Assembly: GCA_947452005.1 (NCBI GenBank)
Contig: CANGBC010000002.1
Location: 186,001-250,000 of the forward strand
Direction of reading: 5' to 3'
Length of the DNA: 64,000 bases
Source of the DNA: Beijerinckiaceae bacterium
Lineage (GTDB): Bacteria > Pseudomonadota > Alphaproteobacteria > Rhizobiales > Beijerinckiaceae
Position 1 is the first letter of the stretch. Every line of letters starts with the position of its first letter. The notes below the pieces were generated by a model that worked only from the letters and a program-made list of their open reading frames with translations, was not told where the DNA came from and searched no databases. Shown here in pieces: positions 9,613-20,012 of this stretch. A program made the translations under genes and the position numbers.

Positions 9613-12600
9613 TTACTCCCCCGCAGCAGCCACAGGCTGCGCTTGCTGTGACATGAGTTCGGCAAGTGCGCGGCGGTATTCCACCGGCATCACTTTGCGG
9701 AACTTGGATTTATACGTATCCCAATTGTCGAGGATCATTTTCGCACGGGTTGAACCCGTGTGGTGAAGATGATTGGCGATCAACTGGTGCAGACGTTCGG
9801 CATCAAAGCGCGTCATGTCGGCCATCACATCGACGCGGCCATGACCTTCGAGATCGCCACCCTGATGGTTGAGGCGCTGGTTCAGCTCCTCTTCCTCGGC
9901 GACAGGCTCAAGATCGACCATCGACATATTGCAGCGGCTTTCAAACGTGCCGTCTTCATCGAGCACATAAGCAATACCGCCCGACATGCCGGCCGCAAAA
10001 TTGCGACCCGTCTGACCGATGACGACGACAATGCCGCCCGTCATATATTCGCAACCATGGTCGCCTGTGCCCTCGACCACCGCAATAGCGCCGGAGTTAC
10101 GCACGGCAAAACGCTCACCCGCGACACCGCGGAAATAGCATTCGCCATTGATGGCACCATAGAGAACCGTATTGCCGACGATGATCGAATTTTCCGGCAC
10201 AATCTGCTTGGCTTCCTTGGGCGGAAAGACAATCAGCTTGCCGCCCGACAGACCCTTGCCAACATAGTCATTGGCTTCGCCTTCGAGTTCAAGCGTCACG
10301 CCATGCGCAACCCAGGCACCAAAGCTCTGGCCAGCCGTGCCCTTCAGCTTCACATGAATCGTGTCGTCCGGCAGGCCCTTGTGGCCATATGTCTTGGCGA
10401 TCACACCAGACAGCATCGCGCCCGTGGAGCGATTGACCGAATTGATCGGCGATTCAATCGACACTTTCTCGCGGCGCTCAATTGCGGCCTTGGCTTTTTC
10501 GATCAACGTGCGGTCGAGCACCTTGCCCAGATTATGGTCCTGATCTTCCGTCTTGAAGATCGGCAGATTGCCCGCATCCGGCTTGTGGAAGAGACGCGAG
10601 AAATCCAGACCATTGGCCTTCCAGTGATCAATCGCACGATCGCGATCAAGCATCTGCATCTGGCCCGTCATTTCGCTGAGGGTGCGATAGCCCATAGAGG
10701 CCATGATTTCGCGCACTTCTTCAGCGACGAAGAAGAAGTAATTGATGACATGCTCAGGCTGACCGACGAAGCGCTTGCGCAGAACAGGGTCCTGCGTCGC
10801 GACACCCACCGGGCATGTGTTGAGATGACACTTGCGCATCATGATGCAGCCCGCCGCAATCAACGGCGCTGTGGCAAAACCGAATTCATCTGCACCCAGA
10901 AGCGCGCCGATGATCACATCGCGACCCGTGCGCAGACCACCATCGACCTGCACGGTAATGCGCGAGCGCAGACGGTTCAGCACGAGTGTCTGATGGGTTT
11001 CGGCAAGACCGATTTCCCAAGGAGAACCCGCATGCTTGATGGAGGAGAGCGGCGAAGCGCCCGTGCCACCTTCATAGCCCGAGATCGTCACGTGATCTGA
11101 ACGACCCTTGGCGACACCTGCCGCCACTGTGCCAACGCCGACTTCAGAGACGAGCTTCACAGACACAAGCGCATCCGGATTGACGTTCTTCAGGTCGTAA
11201 ATCAGCTGCGCCAGATCTTCGATGGAATAGATGTCGTGATGAGGGGGCGGCGAAATCAGGCCGACACCCTGCGTTGAATGGCGCACTTTGGCGATCACCG
11301 CATCGACCTTATGGCCGGGCAATTGTCCGCCTTCGCCGGGCTTGGCACCCTGCGCCATTTTAATCTGCATCATGTCGGAATTGACGAGATATTCCGTCGT
11401 CACACCGAAACGGCCAGACGCCACCTGCTTGATCGCCGAGCGCATCGAATCGCCATTGGCCATCGGCTTGAAACGATCTGGCTCTTCGCCACCTTCACCC
11501 GTGTTGGAACGACCGCCAATGCGGTTCATCGCAACAGCAAGCGTAGTGTGGGCTTCGCGTGAGATCGAGCCGAAGGACATGGCGCCCGTTGCGAAACGCT
11601 TCACGATTTCTGCAGCAGACTCAACTTCCTCAAGCGGCACAGGCGTACGACCATCTTCTTCTGCACTCTTGATGCGGAAGAGACCACGGATCGTCAGCAG
11701 CTGCTCATCCTGCTCGTTGAGGATTTTAGCGAATGCGCGATATTTGTCCTGGCTGTTGCCGCGCACGGCGTGCTGCAGCAGCGAGACCGACTGCGCCGAC
11801 CAGGCATGCGCTTCGCCGCGTGTGCGGTAGGCATATTCGCCACCCACATCAAGCGAGGTGCGATAGACTGGCGAGTCACCAAAGGCGTCAGCGTGACGCT
11901 CCACAGTCTCCTGCGAGACTTCGGTGAGACCAACGCCTTCAATCGTTGTGGCCGTGCCTGCAAAGAAACGATCCACAAAAGCCTTCGACAGGCCGATGGC
12001 ATCAAAGATCTGCGCGCCGCAATAGGATTGATAGGTCGAGATGCCCATCTTCGACATGACCTTCAGCAGGCCCTTGTCGACCGACTTGATGAAGCGCTTC
12101 GTCACTTCATAAGCATCCACCTCTTCCGGGAAATCCTTGGCCATGGCGGCCAGGGTTTCAAAGGCGAGATAGGGGTTGATGGCTTCCGCACCATAGCCAG
12201 CAAGGCAAGCGAAGTGATGCACTTCGCGCGCTTCGCCTGTCTCAACCACAAGACCAACCGACGTGCGCAGACCCTTGCGGATCAAATGATGATGCACGGC
12301 TGCCGTTGCCAGCAGGGCTGGAATTGGAATGCGATCAGCACCGACCATCCGGTCCGACAGAACGATGATGTTATAGCCACCCTTGACGGCCGCTTCGGCG
12401 CGTTCGCACAGGCGATCAATCGCCGCTTCCATGCCTTCCGTGCCCTTGGCGGACTCGTAAGTGATGTCGAGCGTCTTGGTGTCGAAGGAATCTTCAAAGT
12501 GACCAATGCAGCGGATCTTTTCGAGATCGCCATTGGTCAGGATCGGCTGGCGCACTTCCAGACGCTTGCGCTTGGAGGAGCCTTCATGATCGAGCAGATT

Positions 12601-14283
12601 GGGGCGCGGGCCGATGAAGGAGACGAGGCTCATCACGGCTTCTTCGCGGATCGGATCGATCGGCGGGTTCGTCACCTGCGCGAAATTCTGCTTGAAATAA
12701 GTGTAGAGCAGCTTCGACTTGTTCGACATGGCCGAGATCGGCGTGTCGGTACCCATCGAGCCAACAGCTTCCTGACCGGTAATGCCCATCGGCGCCATCA
12801 GGATCGCGAGATCTTCCTGCGTGTAGCCGAAGGCCTGCTGGCGATCGAGCAGCGACACATCGGTTCGCGAGGCGCGCGGCTCAACGGTCTTCAGATCTTC
12901 AAGAACGATCTGCGTATTGTCGAGCCATTCCTTGTAAGGATGCGACGTTGCAAGCTGACGCTTGATCTCTTCGTCCGAGACGATGCGGCCCTGCTCCAGA
13001 TCGATGAGGAGCATCTTGCCCGGCTGCAAACGCCACTTGGTGATGATCTTCTCTTCTGGAATCGGCAGAACGCCCATTTCAGACGCCATGACGACGAGGC
13101 CATCATCGGTGACGATATAGCGCGCGGGGCGCAGACCATTTCGATCCAGCGTCGCGCCAATCTGGCGACCATCGGTAAAGGCCACAGCGGCGGGACCGTC
13201 CCATGGTTCCATCAGGGCTGCATGATATTCATAGAAGGTGCGGCGCTCTTCATCCATCAACGGATTGCCGGCCCAAGCTTCGGGGATCAGCATCATCATC
13301 GCATGCGCGAGCGAATAGCCGCCCTGCACCAGGAATTCGAGCGCATTGTCGAAGCAAGCCGTGTCCGACTGGCCTTCATAAGAAATCGGCCAGAGCTTGG
13401 TGATGTCATCACCAAACAGGTCAGACGCCACAGAGGCCTGACGCGCCGCCATCCAGTTCACATTGCCACGCAGCGTGTTGATTTCGCCGTTATGGGCAAC
13501 CATGCGGTAGGGATGAGCCAGTGACCATGTCGGGAATGTGTTGGTCGAGAAGCGCTGATGAACGAGCGAGAGCGCCGATTCCAGGCGCGCATCTTTCAGA
13601 TCCAGGAAGTAATCACCGAGCTGAGTGGCCAGCAGCATGCCCTTGTAGACGAGCGTGCGCGAGGACAGCGACACAGGATAGAAACCCTTCGTGCGCTTGT
13701 CCTTGAGATTATAAACCGTGTTCGAGATCACCTTGCGCAGCAAGAACAGCTTGCGTTCAAAGGTTTCCTGATCAGCCGTGCCCGCACCGCGACCAATGAA
13801 GATCTGCTTGTGCACGGGCTCCGTCGGCTTGACGCTTTCGCCAAGGCCTGAGGGATCGACCGGCACATCGCGCCAGCCCAGGAACGTCTGGCCTTCGTCA
13901 GCCACAACCTTCTCGACAATCGCTTCGACAATCTTGCGACCATCGGCATCGCGCGGCAGGAACAAAGCGCCGACCGCATAGTCACCTTCGGCTGGCAACG
14001 AGAAGCCAAGACGGGTGGATTCTTCACGCAGGAAGCGATCGGGAATCTGCACGAGCATGCCGCAACCATCGCCCGCTTTCGGGTCAGCGCCGACTGCGCC
14101 GCGATGATCGAGGTTCAAAAGAATCTCGAGGCCCTTGGCCACAATGTCATGCGACTTGCGATTGTGCATATTGGCGACGAAGCCAACGCCGCAGGCGTCT
14201 TTTTCATTCGAAGGATCATACAGGCCATGCGCTTCAGGCAGCGCGTGATCAATCATCGAAACGGAAGAGGGCAACTGCGACAT
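9613..14283 (-). CDS. gltB: Glutamate synthase [NADPH] large chain
   Basis: [21 protein letters not shown] (N-terminal Cys amidotransferase), [23 protein letters not shown]; start taken as [20 protein letters not shown]. Confidence 0.95.
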   Translation of the reverse strand: MSQLPSSVSMIDHALPEAHGLYDPSNEKDACGVGFVANMHNRKSHDIVAKGLEILLNLDHRGAVGADPKAGDGCGMLVQIPDRFLREESTRLGFSLPAEGDYAVGALFLPRDADGRKIVEAIVEKVVADEGQTFLGWRDVPVDPSGLGESVKPTEPVHKQIFIGRGAGTADQETFERKLFLLRKVISNTVYNLKDKRTKGFYPVSLSSRTLVYKGMLLATQLGDYFLDLKDARLESALSLVHQRFSTNTFPTWSLAHPYRMVAHNGEINTLRGNVNWMAARQASVASDLFGDDITKLWPISYEGQSDTACFDNALEFLVQGGYSLAHAMMMLIPEAWAGNPLMDEERRTFYEYHAALMEPWDGPAAVAFTDGRQIGATLDRNGLRPARYIVTDDGLVVMASEMGVLPIPEEKIITKWRLQPGKMLLIDLEQGRIVSDEEIKRQLATSHPYKEWLDNTQIVLEDLKTVEPRASRTDVSLLDRQQAFGYTQEDLAILMAPMGITGQEAVGSMGTDTPISAMSNKSKLLYTYFKQNFAQVTNPPIDPIREEAVMSLVSFIGPRPNLLDHEGSSKRKRLEVRQPILTNGDLEKIRCIGHFEDSFDTKTLDITYESAKGTEGMEAAIDRLCERAEAAVKGGYNIIVLSDRMVGADRIPIPALLATAAVHHHLIRKGLRTSVGLVVETGEAREVHHFACLAGYGAEAINPYLAFETLAAMAKDFPEEVDAYEVTKRFIKSVDKGLLKVMSKMGISTYQSYCGAQIFDAIGLSKAFVDRFFAGTATTIEGVGLTEVSQETVERHADAFGDSPVYRTSLDVGGEYAYRTRGEAHAWSAQSVSLLQHAVRGNSQDKYRAFAKILNEQDEQLLTIRGLFRIKSAEEDGRTPVPLEEVESAAEIVKRFATGAMSFGSISREAHTTLAVAMNRIGGRSNTGEGGEEPDRFKPMANGDSMRSAIKQVASGRFGVTTEYLVNSDMMQIKMAQGAKPGEGGQLPGHKVDAVIAKVRHSTQGVGLISPPPHHDIYSIEDLAQLIYDLKNVNPDALVSVKLVSEVGVGTVAAGVAKGRSDHVTISGYEGGTGASPLSSIKHAGSPWEIGLAETHQTLVLNRLRSRITVQVDGGLRTGRDVIIGALLGADEFGFATAPLIAAGCIMMRKCHLNTCPVGVATQDPVLRKRFVGQPEHVINYFFFVAEEVREIMASMGYRTLSEMTGQMQMLDRDRAIDHWKANGLDFSRLFHKPDAGNLPIFKTEDQDHNLGKVLDRTLIEKAKAAIERREKVSIESPINSVNRSTGAMLSGVIAKTYGHKGLPDDTIHVKLKGTAGQSFGAWVAHGVTLELEGEANDYVGKGLSGGKLIVFPPKEAKQIVPENSIIVGNTVLYGAINGECYFRGVAGERFAVRNSGAIAVVEGTGDHGCEYMTGGIVVVIGQTGRNFAAGMSGGIAYVLDEDGTFESRCNMSMVDLEPVAEEEELNQRLNHQGGDLEGHGRVDVMADMTRFDAERLHQLIANHLHHTGSTRAKMILDNWDTYKSKFRKVMPVEYRRALAELMSQQAQPVAAAGE

Positions 14284-14944
14284 GGGGCGAACTCCAGAAA
14301 GCGAGAGAGAGGCGGCGGATGTGGCCGTGCGTTTCGAGTCACCGTTCAATCCGGTGGTCGCTGCGCCCTGCACGTCGTCCTTCGAAAATCCGCTCATTTC
14401 CCGCTCCAGATCGTGGTTACGATCAAACAAAAGTCGAAACCGGCGGCTGCTATGCAGCCCGGACTACCTTTAAGCCCATGCAAGAGGCGCGCCGCCGCCA
14501 AGCTGTGGCGAAGATCGGCTGTCCTTAAATGGTCAGTAAAGCTGTCCTATTAACAGGCGCGCGAACATGCCAGAATTATGGCACTCACACAAGCGATGAA
14601 AAGCCCTATCGGAAGCGTCAACTGGGCGCAGGTGGACAAGTCCTCCACAAGGGCGGCCGCAACGGCAAAATTCCCGAAAAGACAGCGCTGTGGCACGGGT
14701 TTCGGCGCAGCGTCGCCAGCCAGGGCTTGGCGGGCCCGAGGCCGTGGTTGAGGCGACCCCAGACGCCCGAGCTGACGATGCGGACGCTCCCTTTTTGCCA
14801 CAAAGACCCGACATTTCCGGTCAGGCGGCTGGGACGCGGCCCTCAAAAATTGCGCTGGCCTGGACAACGCAGGCTAAGCTGCTGATTTAAATAGAATTTT
14901 GCCGCAAGTGCGCCGTAATCCGCCAACAAGCTCCGGTTTTCTGC

Positions 14945-15502
14945 ATGGAGATTGGGCATATGAGGATGATCCGGGCTGTCGCGGCACTTGGTGCTGCCCT
15001 GCTGACCAGCGCCGCTGAGGCCCAGTTCATCGATGACGGTTATGGCGAGCGCTGGCGCGCGCCCTCCGAGCGCTACGAGCCCTATGAGGCCCCAGACAGT
15101 TTCAGCGACCTGCGTCCACTCTCCGTGCAAGAGATCCGCGCGCTTCTGGGCCGACGCGGCTATCAAGCCCTGTCTTTTGAACGCGAGGCGGGAGATTGGG
15201 TCGTCGAAGCACGCGATCCTGAAGGCCGTCTGCTCCGCCTGATTGTTGATGCTTATGACGGACGCATTTTGCGCCGCTCTGATGTGGTCCCGCGCCCGCG
15301 CGCGCCCCAACCGCGCCCACAGCCTCGACCAGCGCCCCCGCGCGCCCAACCCGCACCCGTCGCGCCAGTCCCTGCACCAGCGCCAGCACCGCCCGCCGTG
15401 GTGCCCAGCGAGCCAGCGCCACCCCCACCCCAAGCGCAAAGCACGCCGCCACGCATCATCCCGCTTTACAATCGCCCGGGAGAGTCAAAACCGGAGCCAT
15501 AA
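14945..15502 (+). CDS. Secreted protein with PepSY-like segment and proline/alanine-rich C-terminus
   Basis: Signal peptide; LSVQEIRALLGRRGYQALSFEREAGDWVVEARDPEGRLLRLIVDAYDGRIL followed by PRPRAPQPRPQPRPAPP tail. Confidence 0.65.
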   Translation: MEIGHMRMIRAVAALGAALLTSAAEAQFIDDGYGERWRAPSERYEPYEAPDSFSDLRPLSVQEIRALLGRRGYQALSFEREAGDWVVEARDPEGRLLRLIVDAYDGRILRRSDVVPRPRAPQPRPQPRPAPPRAQPAPVAPVPAPAPAPPAVVPSEPAPPPPQAQSTPPRIIPLYNRPGESKPEP

Positions 15503-15530
15503 AAAAGGGCGCCCGCAAAGGCGCCCTTTC
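15502..15530 (-). terminator. Rho-independent terminator downstream of hsp20
   Basis: AAAGGGCGCC-CGCAAA-GGCGCCCTTT stem with six T on the minus strand. Confidence 0.75.
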
Positions 15531-15547
15531 AGCAAAGTGGGAGAGCC

Positions 15548-16000
15548 TTAAGCGGCTTTGGCTTCCACGAGCTTTGTGCCAATCGCAATGCGGCGCGGCT
15601 TCGAGGCTTCCGGAATCTCGCGCACGAGATCCACATGCAGCAGACCATTCTGCAGCGAAGCACCCGTCACCGTGACGTGATCGGCCAGCTGGAAGCGGCG
15701 TTCAAAAGCACGCGCGGCAATGCCCTGATAAAGCACTTCGGCTTTTGCAGCATCTTCCGCGCGGACATCTTTGCCGCCTTTGATGATGAGTGTGTTTTCG
15801 CGCGTCTCAATCGTCAGGTCGTTCTCGGCAAAGCCCGCGACTGCAACGCAGATGCGATATTCATTCTCGCCCGTGCGCTCGATATTATAGGGCGGGTAGG
15901 TATTGGCCACATCCACGCCAGACACTTGGTCGAGCAAGGAAAACAAACGGTCAAAACCAACCGTCGAACGATAGAGCGGCGAGAGATCAAAGTGACGCAT
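15548..16000 (-). CDS. Hsp20/alpha-crystallin family small heat shock protein (IbpA-like)
   Basis: MRHFDLSPLYRSTVGFDRLFSLLDQ...YPPYNIERTGENEYRICVAVAGFAENDLTIE. Confidence 0.93.
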   Translation of the reverse strand: MRHFDLSPLYRSTVGFDRLFSLLDQVSGVDVANTYPPYNIERTGENEYRICVAVAGFAENDLTIETRENTLIIKGGKDVRAEDAAKAEVLYQGIAARAFERRFQLADHVTVTGASLQNGLLHVDLVREIPEASKPRRIAIGTKLVEAKAA

Positions 16001-16158
16001 GACATATCCTCCTGATGAGCGATACCAATCAGCACGTCCAAGCAGTGGCCCGTGCTGATGATCAGGTGGGAATTGGTTTTTGGAGTTTCAAGAGGGCCGC
16101 CACAACACGCTGCATGAAATCCCCCTCCCCCTTGAGGGTGGGTGGGGTCGCGCAATGT

Positions 16159-16192
16159 TTCTGGATTGCTTCGCTGACGCTCGCAATGACGC
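16159..16192. repeat. Half-copy of dispersed palindromic repeat (CTGGATTGCTTCGC..CTCGCAATGAC)
   Basis: Same core as repeats at 16528, 18500, 25604, 27190, 45017 and 46108. Confidence 0.8.
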
Positions 16193-16195
16193 TGG

Positions 16196-16522
16196 CTAGC
16201 GGGTGACCTGCGTGATCCAGTCCAGATAGGATTGTGATCCGGCATCGACATCGAAGCGCAGTATTTCCGGCGTGTCGTAATCATGCACGGCGCGTATGGC
16301 GTCTTCGATCGCGCTCCAGTCAGCCACCTTGGCCTTGATGATCAGCAGATCTTCCGCCTCATCCCGCGCAACGCCCTGCCAGACGTAATGGCTGCGCGTG
16401 GGTATAGTCTGGATACAAGCCGCGAGCTGTTTCGACAGCAAAGCTTCGATGATCTTCTGCGTGGTCGCGCCCTGCGCCGTGGTGAGGATCATGCAAAAGC
16501 GGCTCATCCTAACCTCCGTCAC
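16196..16522 (-). CDS. cutA: Divalent-cation tolerance protein CutA
   Basis: ACIQTIPTRSHYVWQGVARDEAEDLLIIKAK...YDTPEILRFDVDAGSQSYLDWI. Confidence 0.92.
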   Translation of the reverse strand: MTEVRMSRFCMILTTAQGATTQKIIEALLSKQLAACIQTIPTRSHYVWQGVARDEAEDLLIIKAKVADWSAIEDAIRAVHDYDTPEILRFDVDAGSQSYLDWITQVTR

Positions 16523-16527
16523 GCGAA

Positions 16528-16562
16528 GCTCTGGATTGCTTCGCTTACGCTCGCAATGACGG
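16528..16562. repeat. Half-copy of dispersed palindromic repeat
   Basis: GCTCTGGATTGCTTCGCTTACGCTCGCAATGACGG. Confidence 0.8.
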
Positions 16563-16573
16563 CGTCGGGCAGG

Positions 16574-17674
16574 TTACACCCAGCCGGACAGCTCGCGCTT
16601 CACCACTGTTTCCAACACGCGCATGCCGCCTTCGCTGTCATTCAGACAATCAATGCGTGCGAATTTTTCTCCGCCTGCATGCTCAAAATATTCGGCGTTT
16701 TCGCCGCCGATTTCTTCGATGGTCTCAAGGCAATCTGCGGTAAAGCCCGGCGTGATGACGGCAATCTTCTTGATGCCTTTTTCAGGCAGCGCCTTGATCG
16801 TCTCATCCGTATAGGGCCGCAACCATTCCGCAGGCCCAAAGCGCGACTGGAATGTCGTCATGATCTTGTCAGAGCCCCAGCCAAGCTTCTCGCGCAACAG
16901 GCGCGTCGTCTTCATGCAATGGCAATGATAGGGGTCACCCTTGTCGAGATATTCGCGCGGCACGCCATGATAGGAGGCGAGCACGAGATCGGGTTCAAAA
17001 TCGAGCTTGGCCAATGATTCATGAATCGAGCCTGCCAGAGCCTCCACATAAACCGGATCATCATGCCAAGGCGGCGCGACGCGCAGAATGGGCTGCCAGC
17101 GCAGCGTCTTCAAAATATCAAAAGCCTTGTCGCAGACGGTCGCTGTGGTGGCTGCTGCATAATGGGGATAGAGCGGCACCAGCAAAATGCGCTCGCAACC
17201 TTGCGCTTGCAAAGCCTTGAGACGCGATTCCATCGACGGGTTGCCATAGCGCATCGCCCAATCCACCACGATGCGTGAGGGATCAACATCGCCAAGTCCG
17301 CCCTTTGCGACGAAGTCCGCAAGCTTTTCAGATTGCGAACGCGTGATGGTTTTTAAGGGACCTTCATTGCGCTCTTTGTTCCAGATCGTGTCGTAATCGC
17401 GACCCTTGGGACCGGGGCGCACGGTCAGGATGATGAGATTGAGAATGAGCCACCAGATGACGCGCGGCGTCTCGATCACGCGGCGGTCGGAGAGAAATTC
17501 TTTCAGGTAACGGCGCATCGACCAATAATCAGTCGCATCCGGCGTGCCGAGATTGACGATGAGGACGCCAATGCGCCCAAATGCTACTTGCGGGTGATCC
17601 TTCGGCCAAGAGGCGGGAGCCGCCGCGCCGGGCTTCATAAAATCCGCAAATGCTTTTCTGATCGTCTGCAACAT
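16574..17674 (-). CDS. hemH: Ferrochelatase
   Basis: RIGVLIVNLGTPDATDYWSMRRYLKEFLSDRRVIE; ILLVPLYPHYAAATTATV; ASYHGVPREYLDKGDPYHC. Confidence 0.95.
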   Translation of the reverse strand: MLQTIRKAFADFMKPGAAAPASWPKDHPQVAFGRIGVLIVNLGTPDATDYWSMRRYLKEFLSDRRVIETPRVIWWLILNLIILTVRPGPKGRDYDTIWNKERNEGPLKTITRSQSEKLADFVAKGGLGDVDPSRIVVDWAMRYGNPSMESRLKALQAQGCERILLVPLYPHYAAATTATVCDKAFDILKTLRWQPILRVAPPWHDDPVYVEALAGSIHESLAKLDFEPDLVLASYHGVPREYLDKGDPYHCHCMKTTRLLREKLGWGSDKIMTTFQSRFGPAEWLRPYTDETIKALPEKGIKKIAVITPGFTADCLETIEEIGGENAEYFEHAGGEKFARIDCLNDSEGGMRVLETVVKRELSGWV

Positions 17675-17685
17675 GCCATTCGCCT

Positions 17686-18492
17686 TTAACGCCACAGACC
17701 CACAAAATGGTGGACGGGACCATGCCCCTGCCCCACTTCCAGCGCGTCAGCGGCGCGCAGGGCTTGTGTGAGATAATCTTTCGACAGCTGGATCGCCTCA
17801 ACAAGCCCGAACCCCATTGCCAGATGCGCGGCAATGGCGGAGGAGAGCGTGCAGCCCGTTCCATGTGTATTCTTGGTATCTACGCGCGGGGCGGAGAAAC
17901 GGCTCACCTGACCGCCTGCAAAAAGCAGGTCCGGCGCGGTCGCGCCCGACAGGTGCCCGCCCTTGACCAGCACGGCGCGTGCGCCCTGATCGACCAGCAG
18001 GCGGGCGAGAGGCTCCAAACCTGCCTCATCGGCGGGCATTTCCACCCCCGCGAGGCGTGCCGCTTCCGGCAAATTGGGAGTGATAACGCTCGCCAAAGGA
18101 AACAGCTCAGCGCGCATCGCCTCAACCACGCCGGGTGCGCCCAGCGAATGGCCCGATGTCGCCACCAGAACCGGGTCCAGCACAATATGGGCGGGCTTGT
18201 GGGCGCGCAGGCAGGCCGCCACTGCGCTGACAATGTCGGGCGAGCCGAGCATGCCGATCTTCACCGCATCCACGCGCACATCGGCAAAGATGGCCTCAAT
18301 CTGGTTCGCGATGAAGGCGCTGTCGGGCACATGCACAGCACTGACACCCTGCGTGTTCTGAGCCGTGAGTGCAGTGATGGCCGCCATGCCATAGCAGCCG
18401 AGTGCGGAAAAAGTTTTCAGATCAGCCTGAATGCCTGCGCCACCTGAGGGATCAGAGCCAGCAATCGAGAGAACGTTTGGGATCATTTTCAC
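17686..18492 (-). CDS. thiD: Hydroxymethylpyrimidine/phosphomethylpyrimidine kinase
   Basis: VLSIAGSDPSGGAGIQADLKTFSALGCYGMAAITALTAQNT; NTHGTGCTLSSAIAA. Confidence 0.94.
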   Translation of the reverse strand: MKMIPNVLSIAGSDPSGGAGIQADLKTFSALGCYGMAAITALTAQNTQGVSAVHVPDSAFIANQIEAIFADVRVDAVKIGMLGSPDIVSAVAACLRAHKPAHIVLDPVLVATSGHSLGAPGVVEAMRAELFPLASVITPNLPEAARLAGVEMPADEAGLEPLARLLVDQGARAVLVKGGHLSGATAPDLLFAGGQVSRFSAPRVDTKNTHGTGCTLSSAIAAHLAMGFGLVEAIQLSKDYLTQALRAADALEVGQGHGPVHHFVGLWR

Positions 18493-18499
18493 ACTCCCC

Positions 18500-18584
18500 C
18501 GTCATTGCGAGCGAAGCGAAGCAATCCAGAAGCCACGCGTGAGGCCCCTGGATTGCTTCGTCGCTGCGCGCCTCGCCATGACGA
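18500..18584. repeat. Full copy of dispersed palindromic repeat
   Basis: CGTCATTGCGAGCGAAGCGAAGCAATCCAGAAGCCACGCGTGAGGCCCCTGGATTGCTTCGTCGCTGCGCGCCTCGCCATGACG, inverted arms around a short loop. Confidence 0.85.
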
Positions 18585-18588
18585 ACCC

Positions 18589-19587
18589 TTACACCGGCAG
18601 ATCAAGCAGACCCGCCGCGCCATCTTCTGCACCAAACAGCAAGCGACCACCATCCGCGCTCCAGGCGAAGCTTGAAATGGCACCCGCCTTTTCGCCTTCC
18701 GGCACAGAGCGCACGAGAATTTCAGCCGCATCGGTGATGCGGCAGATCATTACCCAACCATCATCATAACCAATGGCCACAACCAATGAGCGCGGATGAA
18801 AAGCCACGCGCGTCACTTTGGCCGGGCGCACGCCACATTCGCGCGGACCTTTGCCCATTGGCCCGTCTTTCGACTGAAACGGCCAGATGATGCAGGCTTC
18901 CGCACCTGATGTGGCCATCCAATGACCATCCGCCGACCACGAGAACGAGCGCGTCTTGGTCGGATAGCCGGTCATGCGCATGTCTTTGTGATCTTGCACA
19001 CGCCAGCCATGAAGCGCTGCTTCCTGCATGGCTGAGACAATGAACTTGCCATCCGGCGACACAGTCACATCGAGATGCGAGCCTGCCCATTTGAAGAACT
19101 CGGGCTCGGCCGCCATGTTGGGAAACCACAGCGACACGCCATTGTAATGCGACAGCGCCAGTCGATAGCCCTTGGGCATGAAAGCCAGACCACGCACCGA
19201 AGAGGGTGCGCTCATGTTTTTCACGTCGCCCTTTTCATTGCGCGAAAAAACCTGTTTGCCGGACGCCCAAGCCATCGGTCCATCGCCGCGCACGGCCAGC
19301 GCATCGATCCAGCCTTTTTCTTTCGCAATCTGCTCAACCGAGCCATCAGCAGAGGTGGCCACCACACGACCATCATCACCACCCGTGATGAGACGCGAAC
19401 CATCGCTGTGGCCAACCAGAATGACGGCATCTTCATGCGCCATAACTTTGCGGCTTTGCGTGCCGTCAAACAGAATGATCTCACCGCTCGCCAAAGCGAA
19501 GGCTGGCACATCGTCCAAAAATCCGCTTGCGACAATTTCCGAATCAGCGCTAAGCGCTGTGACATATTGGGTCATTGATTGCGACAT
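18589..19587 (-). CDS. WD40-repeat (beta-propeller) protein
   Basis: Repeating GxxDGR/WSADGxW blades, e.g. VILVGHSDGSRLITGGDDGRVVATSADG, FSWSADGHWMATSG. Confidence 0.82.
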   Translation of the reverse strand: MSQSMTQYVTALSADSEIVASGFLDDVPAFALASGEIILFDGTQSRKVMAHEDAVILVGHSDGSRLITGGDDGRVVATSADGSVEQIAKEKGWIDALAVRGDGPMAWASGKQVFSRNEKGDVKNMSAPSSVRGLAFMPKGYRLALSHYNGVSLWFPNMAAEPEFFKWAGSHLDVTVSPDGKFIVSAMQEAALHGWRVQDHKDMRMTGYPTKTRSFSWSADGHWMATSGAEACIIWPFQSKDGPMGKGPRECGVRPAKVTRVAFHPRSLVVAIGYDDGWVMICRITDAAEILVRSVPEGEKAGAISSFAWSADGGRLLFGAEDGAAGLLDLPV

Positions 19588-19592
19588 GACGC

Positions 19593-20012
19593 TTAAATCT
19601 CTTCCTCGAGCGCATCCTCATCAAGGACTTGCGGATAAAAACTCAAAGCGACAGAGGCCTGCAGAGCGCCCAGACAATCCATCAGATTGGCTGGCAATTC
19701 ACAGGTGAAGCTTTCTGCCTGATCATCGACCATCAGGCCGATTTCCAGCTTGAGGCGGCGCGCCATGGCGCCCGCAAAGAGATCGACATCAGCCTCAATG
19801 AAATGCCGATCAAACCAGAGCGCAAACCGCGCACAAGCTTCATCGACAATGCCATCGCCAATCTGGCTGTCGAGATCATAGGTCAGCGCGCGCAGACCTT
19901 CGCGCATTTCATCGCGGATTGGCTTGCCCAGCGCTGCTGGCAGATCGCCAGAAAAGCCACGCAGATCAACGCGCAGCAAAGCGCCAATGACAATCGCCTC
20001 GCCCGAAATCAT
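19593..20012 (-). CDS. Conserved-looking protein of unknown function in the CobW/WD40 operon
   Basis: Overlaps the end of the CobW gene by 1 nt and lies 5 nt upstream of the WD40 gene; no family recognised. Confidence 0.65.
   Translation of the reverse strand: MISGEAIVIGALLRVDLRGFSGDLPAALGKPIRDEMREGLRALTYDLDSQIGDGIVDEACARFALWFDRHFIEADVDLFAGAMARRLKLEIGLMVDDQAESFTCELPANLMDCLGALQASVALSFYPQVLDEDALEEEI

Noticed and set aside
9760-13524. Long plus-strand ORFs (446 and 584 aa) opposite gltB
   Set aside because: Shadow ORFs antisense to an unmistakable gltB; their translations are rich in His/Arg/Ala with no recognisable motifs
15290-15440. Low-complexity C/G/CAGC-rich tract
   Set aside because: Encodes the Pro/Ala/Arg-rich tail of the 14945-15502 protein; ordinary linker composition
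16159-18584. Possible CRISPR array from recurring GGATTGCTTCG/CGCAATGACG units
   Set aside because: Copies are widely separated, palindromic, lie in different intergenic gaps and have no regular spacers or cas genes
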